From contig JAKLHK010000001.1 of assembly GCA_022710185.1 (NCBI GenBank), positions 126,632 to 190,631 on the forward strand: a stretch of DNA of 64,000 bases, read 5' to 3'. The notes beneath the pieces were generated by a model. The model searched no databases, was not told where the DNA came from, and saw nothing but the letters and a program-made list of their open reading frames with translations. The DNA comes from Bacteroidota bacterium (GTDB lineage: Bacteria > Bacteroidota > Bacteroidia > Bacteroidales > JAGNHN01). A program made the position numbers and the translations under genes. Position 1 is the first letter of the stretch, and every line of letters begins with the position of its first letter. Shown in pieces: positions 61,081 through 64,000 of the stretch.

Positions 61081-61662
61081 ATGAAACGCATCGCGGTATT
61101 CTGCGGGTCTTCAGCCGGAAAGAAGGAGGATTATCCCATGCTTGCCAGGGCCCTGGGGAAGGCGATGCTGGATGAGGGGATGGAACTGGTTTATGGAGGG
61201 GCCGGGATCGGCCTGATGGGGGTCCTGGCGGATACGGTGCTCGACGGGGGAGGGAAGGTGACTGGGGTGATTCCTGATTTTTTCTCCCGGAAGGAGATTG
61301 CCCATCCGGGTTTGCTGGACCTCCTCTATGTGGCATCCATGCATGAGCGCAAGCGCCTTATGGCGGAGATGTCGGATGGGTTCATCGCCTTGCCCGGGGG
61401 GTTCGGGACCCTGGACGAGTTGTTTGAGATCACCACCTGGGCCCAGCTCGACCTGCACCGCAAGCCCATCGGCATGCTCAATGCCGGAGGGTATTACGAT
61501 GGGCTTTTCGGGTTTATGGACCGCATGCTGGAGGAAGGCTTCGTCCGGGCGGCCCATGGGAGCATGATCCTCAGGGACGAGGACCCGCAGCGCCTGCTGA
61601 GGCGCATGAGGGATTACGAGGCCCCGGAGCAGTCGAAATGGATAGACCTGATCAAGGCCTGA
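61081..61662 (+). CDS. LOG family protein (TIGR00730, possible nucleoside monophosphate phosphoribohydrolase)
   Basis: The 193-residue Rossmann-fold protein has IAVFCGSSAG at the N-terminus, GGAGIGLMG at 39-47, SMHERK at 86-91 and the family motif PGGFGTLDE at 105-113. Characterised LOG proteins release bases from nucleoside 5'-monophosphates, including cytokinin ribotides; the bacterial role is often unclear. The heptad repeat directly upstream leaves no Shine-Dalgarno. Its TGA abuts the convergent MltF-like stop with zero gap. Confidence 0.93.
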   Translation: MKRIAVFCGSSAGKKEDYPMLARALGKAMLDEGMELVYGGAGIGLMGVLADTVLDGGGKVTGVIPDFFSRKEIAHPGLLDLLYVASMHERKRLMAEMSDGFIALPGGFGTLDELFEITTWAQLDLHRKPIGMLNAGGYYDGLFGFMDRMLEEGFVRAAHGSMILRDEDPQRLLRRMRDYEAPEQSKWIDLIKA

Positions 61663-63177
61663 TCACTCGCGGATGATGTCGCGGTAGAGTTTGTAGCGGT
61701 GTTCTATATCCCGCACAAAGCGCACCGGCACCTCGCCACGGCAGGCCCCGTGCTTCACCACCGGATCATTGAAGTATTCCGGCAGGGACTTGCGCTGCAG
61801 GTAATATTCCACCTGGCCAAACCACTTTCCGGGGTCACGCCCATGCTTTTCTGCCAGCCTGCGCGCATCGAGCACATGGGCCAGGCCCACATTGTAAGCT
61901 GCCAGGGTGAAGCGGATGCGCTCTTCCTTATCCGGAACGTACTCCTCCAGGCGTTTCTCGACCTTCCCCAGGTAGAGCACCCCGGCCCTGATCTGGGCTG
62001 AAGGGGGAGAGCTGGGGCTCAGTCCCATCAGGCGCGCGGTTTCAGGCATCAGCTGCATCAGGCCGTAGGCCCCGCCCCCACCCTGGATCTCCGGGTGGAA
62101 CTTGGACTCCTGATAGATGAGAGAGGCTACGAGGCGCCAGTCCCAACCAATGAGCTTGCTGTGTTTGCGGATCTCCTCATCAAAGGGGGAGATTACCCCC
62201 CTCCCATCGGAGGCAAACTCCTGTTCCGCCTTATCCCTGACTTTGTTGTTGCGATAGTATTTTTCTCTTAACTTATTGTATTCCGTAGATTTGACAAAGA
62301 CGGCCATCCATTGGTCGAGCACCCTGTGCAGGCTGTCGGAGCCCTTGCGCACGGCCCAGGCCAGCTGCTGAGGAAAGCTTACTGCGGTCTTCACATCCAG
62401 TTCGGGGTGCCACGACTGGTAGTACATGGCCAGGTTCTCATCGGCCACGGTGTAGTCGATCTCCCCGGAAGCGACCTTCCGGATCAATCCTTCCACCGGA
62501 TCGGAAGGGTGTTCGATCACATGGATGGTGTCCCCGATCTCCTCCTCCAGGTTCTTCAGGCGGTCGAAGTATACACTGCCTTTCTGCACATAGACGATCT
62601 GACCGGCGAGGTCGAGGGGGTTGCGGATGAAACGTACCTCATGCCTGCCCTCTTCCGGATGGCTCAGTCCGGCCCTGCGCTGTACCAGCACCTGGCGGGT
62701 TTGACCATGGGAGTGCACATAATCGAGGAAGGCGGAACGCTCACGCGTGAGGGTGAGGTCCATGGCGATGAGGTCCACCTCCCGCTCGTCGAGGGCACGG
62801 AAGATCTCGGCCAGATCGGAGGAGACCTTGATGTTCAGCCTCACCCCGAGGTGACGGGAGAAGCGTTTGAGCAGCTCATAGTGAAAGCCCATGGGCTCGC
62901 CCCTGAAAATGAAATAGGTAGAGGGACTGTATTCCGTGATGGCCGTCATCTCGCCCCGCTCCATGATGCCTTTCAGGGTTCCGCCGGTATCCCCGAGCGT
63001 ATCCGAAAAGCGGTAGCGGTCACCGGGACAGGCGCTGAACAGCAAGGCCAGCAGGCCGGTGATCAGGCAGAGGGCGAGATGGTGCAGCGGTGGTTTCAGG
63101 GCGGATGAATGCAATATCGCCAAGAAAGATACAATGATGCAAGGATGTCCTCCCTGTCGTTGTTGAAAAATGCGCAC
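61663..63177 (-). CDS. MltF-like lytic transglycosylase
   Basis: The 504-residue protein has a lipoprotein-type segment ([17 protein letters not shown]), a periplasmic solute-binding domain (SBP_bac_3-like, about 70-300: [20 protein letters not shown] ... [20 protein letters not shown]) and an SLT transglycosylase domain with the catalytic Glu in IYQESKF and [16 protein letters not shown]. It cleaves peptidoglycan to anhydro-muropeptides. The first 20 or so residues look non-coding and contain a TATCTTTC -7-like element (minus, 63124-63131), so a TTG start near 63114 is possible. Confidence 0.93.
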   Translation of the reverse strand: MRIFQQRQGGHPCIIVSFLAILHSSALKPPLHHLALCLITGLLALLFSACPGDRYRFSDTLGDTGGTLKGIMERGEMTAITEYSPSTYFIFRGEPMGFHYELLKRFSRHLGVRLNIKVSSDLAEIFRALDEREVDLIAMDLTLTRERSAFLDYVHSHGQTRQVLVQRRAGLSHPEEGRHEVRFIRNPLDLAGQIVYVQKGSVYFDRLKNLEEEIGDTIHVIEHPSDPVEGLIRKVASGEIDYTVADENLAMYYQSWHPELDVKTAVSFPQQLAWAVRKGSDSLHRVLDQWMAVFVKSTEYNKLREKYYRNNKVRDKAEQEFASDGRGVISPFDEEIRKHSKLIGWDWRLVASLIYQESKFHPEIQGGGGAYGLMQLMPETARLMGLSPSSPPSAQIRAGVLYLGKVEKRLEEYVPDKEERIRFTLAAYNVGLAHVLDARRLAEKHGRDPGKWFGQVEYYLQRKSLPEYFNDPVVKHGACRGEVPVRFVRDIEHRYKLYRDIIRE

Positions 63178-63320
63178 CTACGGTGAAAAAAACACCCCTG
63201 TGCCATCCCTGCCCCCAGGTTGCACAACCTTGGCGCTCAGGATGCCGATGCCCCGGGGCCAGACGCACCCTTTGGCCCTGGGACCGGGGCGGGGGATACT
63301 ACCCCGTCCCCGCTTTTCGT

Positions 63321-63328
63321 TACCTTTG
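63321..63328 (+). promoter_or_regulatory. -7 promoter element TACCTTTG before dut
   Basis: TACCTTTG matches TAnnTTTG and lies 18 bp before the dut ATG at 63347. It supports that start over the upstream in-frame ATG at 63170. Confidence 0.5.
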
Positions 63329-63346
63329 CCGTTCTATATTGAATCC

Positions 63347-63781
63347 ATGAAGGTCAGGATCATCAACCGCTCTTCCCATCCCCTGCCGGCCTATGCTACC
63401 GATCTCAGTGCGGGCATGGACCTGAGGGCTTTCCTGGAGGAAGAGGTGAGGCTGCGCCCCCTGGGGCGTGCCCTTATTCCCACCGGGCTGTACATTGAAC
63501 TTCCCCCCGGTCACGAGGCCCAGGTGAGGCCGCGCAGCGGACTGGCGGCTAAGGAAGGCGTGACCGTGCTCAACGCCCCCGGGACCATCGACGCCGATTA
63601 CCGGGGCGAAATCAGGGTGATCCTGGTCAACCTCAGCGAGGAGGAGAGGGTGATCTGTGACGGTGAGCGTATCGCCCAGCTGGTGATTGCCCGCCACGAA
63701 CGTGTAGAATGGAGCATAACAGACAGCCTGGAAGACACCCTGCGGGGTGAAGGTGGGTTTGGACATACCGGAAAATCATAA
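63347..63781 (+). CDS. dut: dUTP diphosphatase
   Basis: The 144-residue trimeric dUTPase hydrolyses dUTP to dUMP. Conserved motifs are [13 protein letters not shown] (1), [12 protein letters not shown] (2), [14 protein letters not shown] (3, uridine-binding and catalytic Asp), GERIAQLVI (4) and the C-terminal [11 protein letters not shown] (5; His in place of the common Ser). The length is standard only with the ATG at 63347. A nucleotidyltransferase follows after 11 bp. Confidence 0.97.
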   Translation: MKVRIINRSSHPLPAYATDLSAGMDLRAFLEEEVRLRPLGRALIPTGLYIELPPGHEAQVRPRSGLAAKEGVTVLNAPGTIDADYRGEIRVILVNLSEEERVICDGERIAQLVIARHERVEWSITDSLEDTLRGEGGFGHTGKS

Positions 63782-63792
63782 CACCAGAGCCC

Positions 63793-64000
63793 ATGAAGAT
63801 CATCATACCCATGGCTGGCATCGGCAAGCGGATGCGCCCCCATACCCTCAGCGTTCCCAAGCCCCTCATCTCCCTGGCCGGCAAATCCATCGTCCAACGG
63901 CTGGTGGAAAGCATCAGCCTTTCCCTGCCGGCCCGTCCCGAGGAGATCGCCTTTATCGTGGGCGACTTCGGGGAAGCGGTGGAAAAACAGCTCCTCGACA
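63793..64000 (+). CDS. sugar nucleotidyltransferase, N-terminal part (truncated by window end)
   Basis: The visible 69 residues begin MKIIIPMAGIGKRMRPHTLS and continue VPKPLISLAGKSIVQRLVES, the NTP-transferase signature (GxGxRxxPxT...PKPL) of glucose-1-phosphate thymidylyl/uridylyltransferase-like enzymes. The substrate cannot be decided from this fragment. It is 11 bp after dut on the same strand and probably cotranscribed. Confidence 0.9.
   Translation, partial: MKIIIPMAGIGKRMRPHTLSVPKPLISLAGKSIVQRLVESISLSLPARPEEIAFIVGDFGEAVEKQLLD

Noticed and set aside
63170..63346. N-terminal extension of Dut
   Set aside because: The 59 extra residues are not dUTPase-like and contain the promoter element; standard length is reached from 63347.

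Overview
The window is about 64 kb of a Bacteroidota (Bacteroidales/Marinilabiliales-like) chromosome of moderately high GC. The lineage is indicated by: an IPExxxVDY-family gene next to rnc-fabF-acpP; two S46 dipeptidyl peptidases; a type IX secretion (Por/T9SS) C-terminal sorting domain; single-chain 800-residue MacB/FtsX permeases; a BlaI/M56-TonB pair; a TPR-type histidine kinase; and many TAnnTTTG (Bacteroidota sigma-A -7) elements just upstream of start codons. I see no tRNA, rRNA, CRISPR array, insertion sequence or prophage.

Layout. 1-1.1 kb: truncated MlaE permease gene and a small lipoprotein gene flanked by heptanucleotide repeats. 1.1-5.4 kb: mannose-1-phosphate guanylyltransferase, a DPP7-type S46 peptidase and an unknown 212-residue protein. 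5.4-10.5 kb: fatty-acid/RNA housekeeping (acpP, fabF, rnc, IPExxxVDY), purN, elbB and the abasic-site protein YedK/SRAP. 10.5-16.3 kb: lipoprotein, PBP2 (mrdA), RodA (mrdB) and a secreted Asp-box beta-propeller. 16.4-22.3 kb: groES/groEL, secG, a TPR-like protein, lptE, a receiver-less sigma-54 activator and gpsA, all on the minus strand. 22.4-34.6 kb: M49-like peptidase lipoprotein, GNAT, SDR, a four-gene MacAB-type efflux operon, an S9 peptidase and a second S46 peptidase. 34.9-46.7 kb: an AT-rich orphan gene, dus, a cluster of secreted proteins, a TPR histidine kinase/NarL-type regulator pair, and a BlaI/M56-TonB operon. 46.7-55.5 kb: T9SS cargo, a small secreted protein, two paralogous sigma-54 response regulators, an ABC transporter and one membrane histidine kinase. 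55.5-64 kb: nitroreductase, PIN-PhoH ATPase, polA, LOG family protein, MltF-like lytic transglycosylase, dut and a truncated nucleotidyltransferase.

How it fits together. The two S46 enzymes, the S9 peptidase and the M49-like protein suggest a cell that takes up and digests peptides. Envelope biogenesis is prominent (MlaE, LptE, PBP2/RodA, MltF, ManC). The most interesting part is regulatory. Three sigma-54 activators are present. Two intergenic regions, upstream of the efflux operon (30.18-30.28 kb) and upstream of the small secreted protein (47.10-47.19 kb), each combine a -24/-12-like element with a similar 17-bp dyad (GTGTnAAnnnnTTACAC) roughly 90-100 bp upstream of the predicted start site. 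This suggests a sigma-54-controlled envelope-export regulon. Other signals are three ACTAA-N4-TTAGT operators before blaI, a perfect 16-bp palindrome before the secreted-protein cluster, and several families of intergenic repeats (heptad tandem repeats, AACCGTTATAACGGTT palindromes, CGATTAATC hairpins spanning convergent stop codons).
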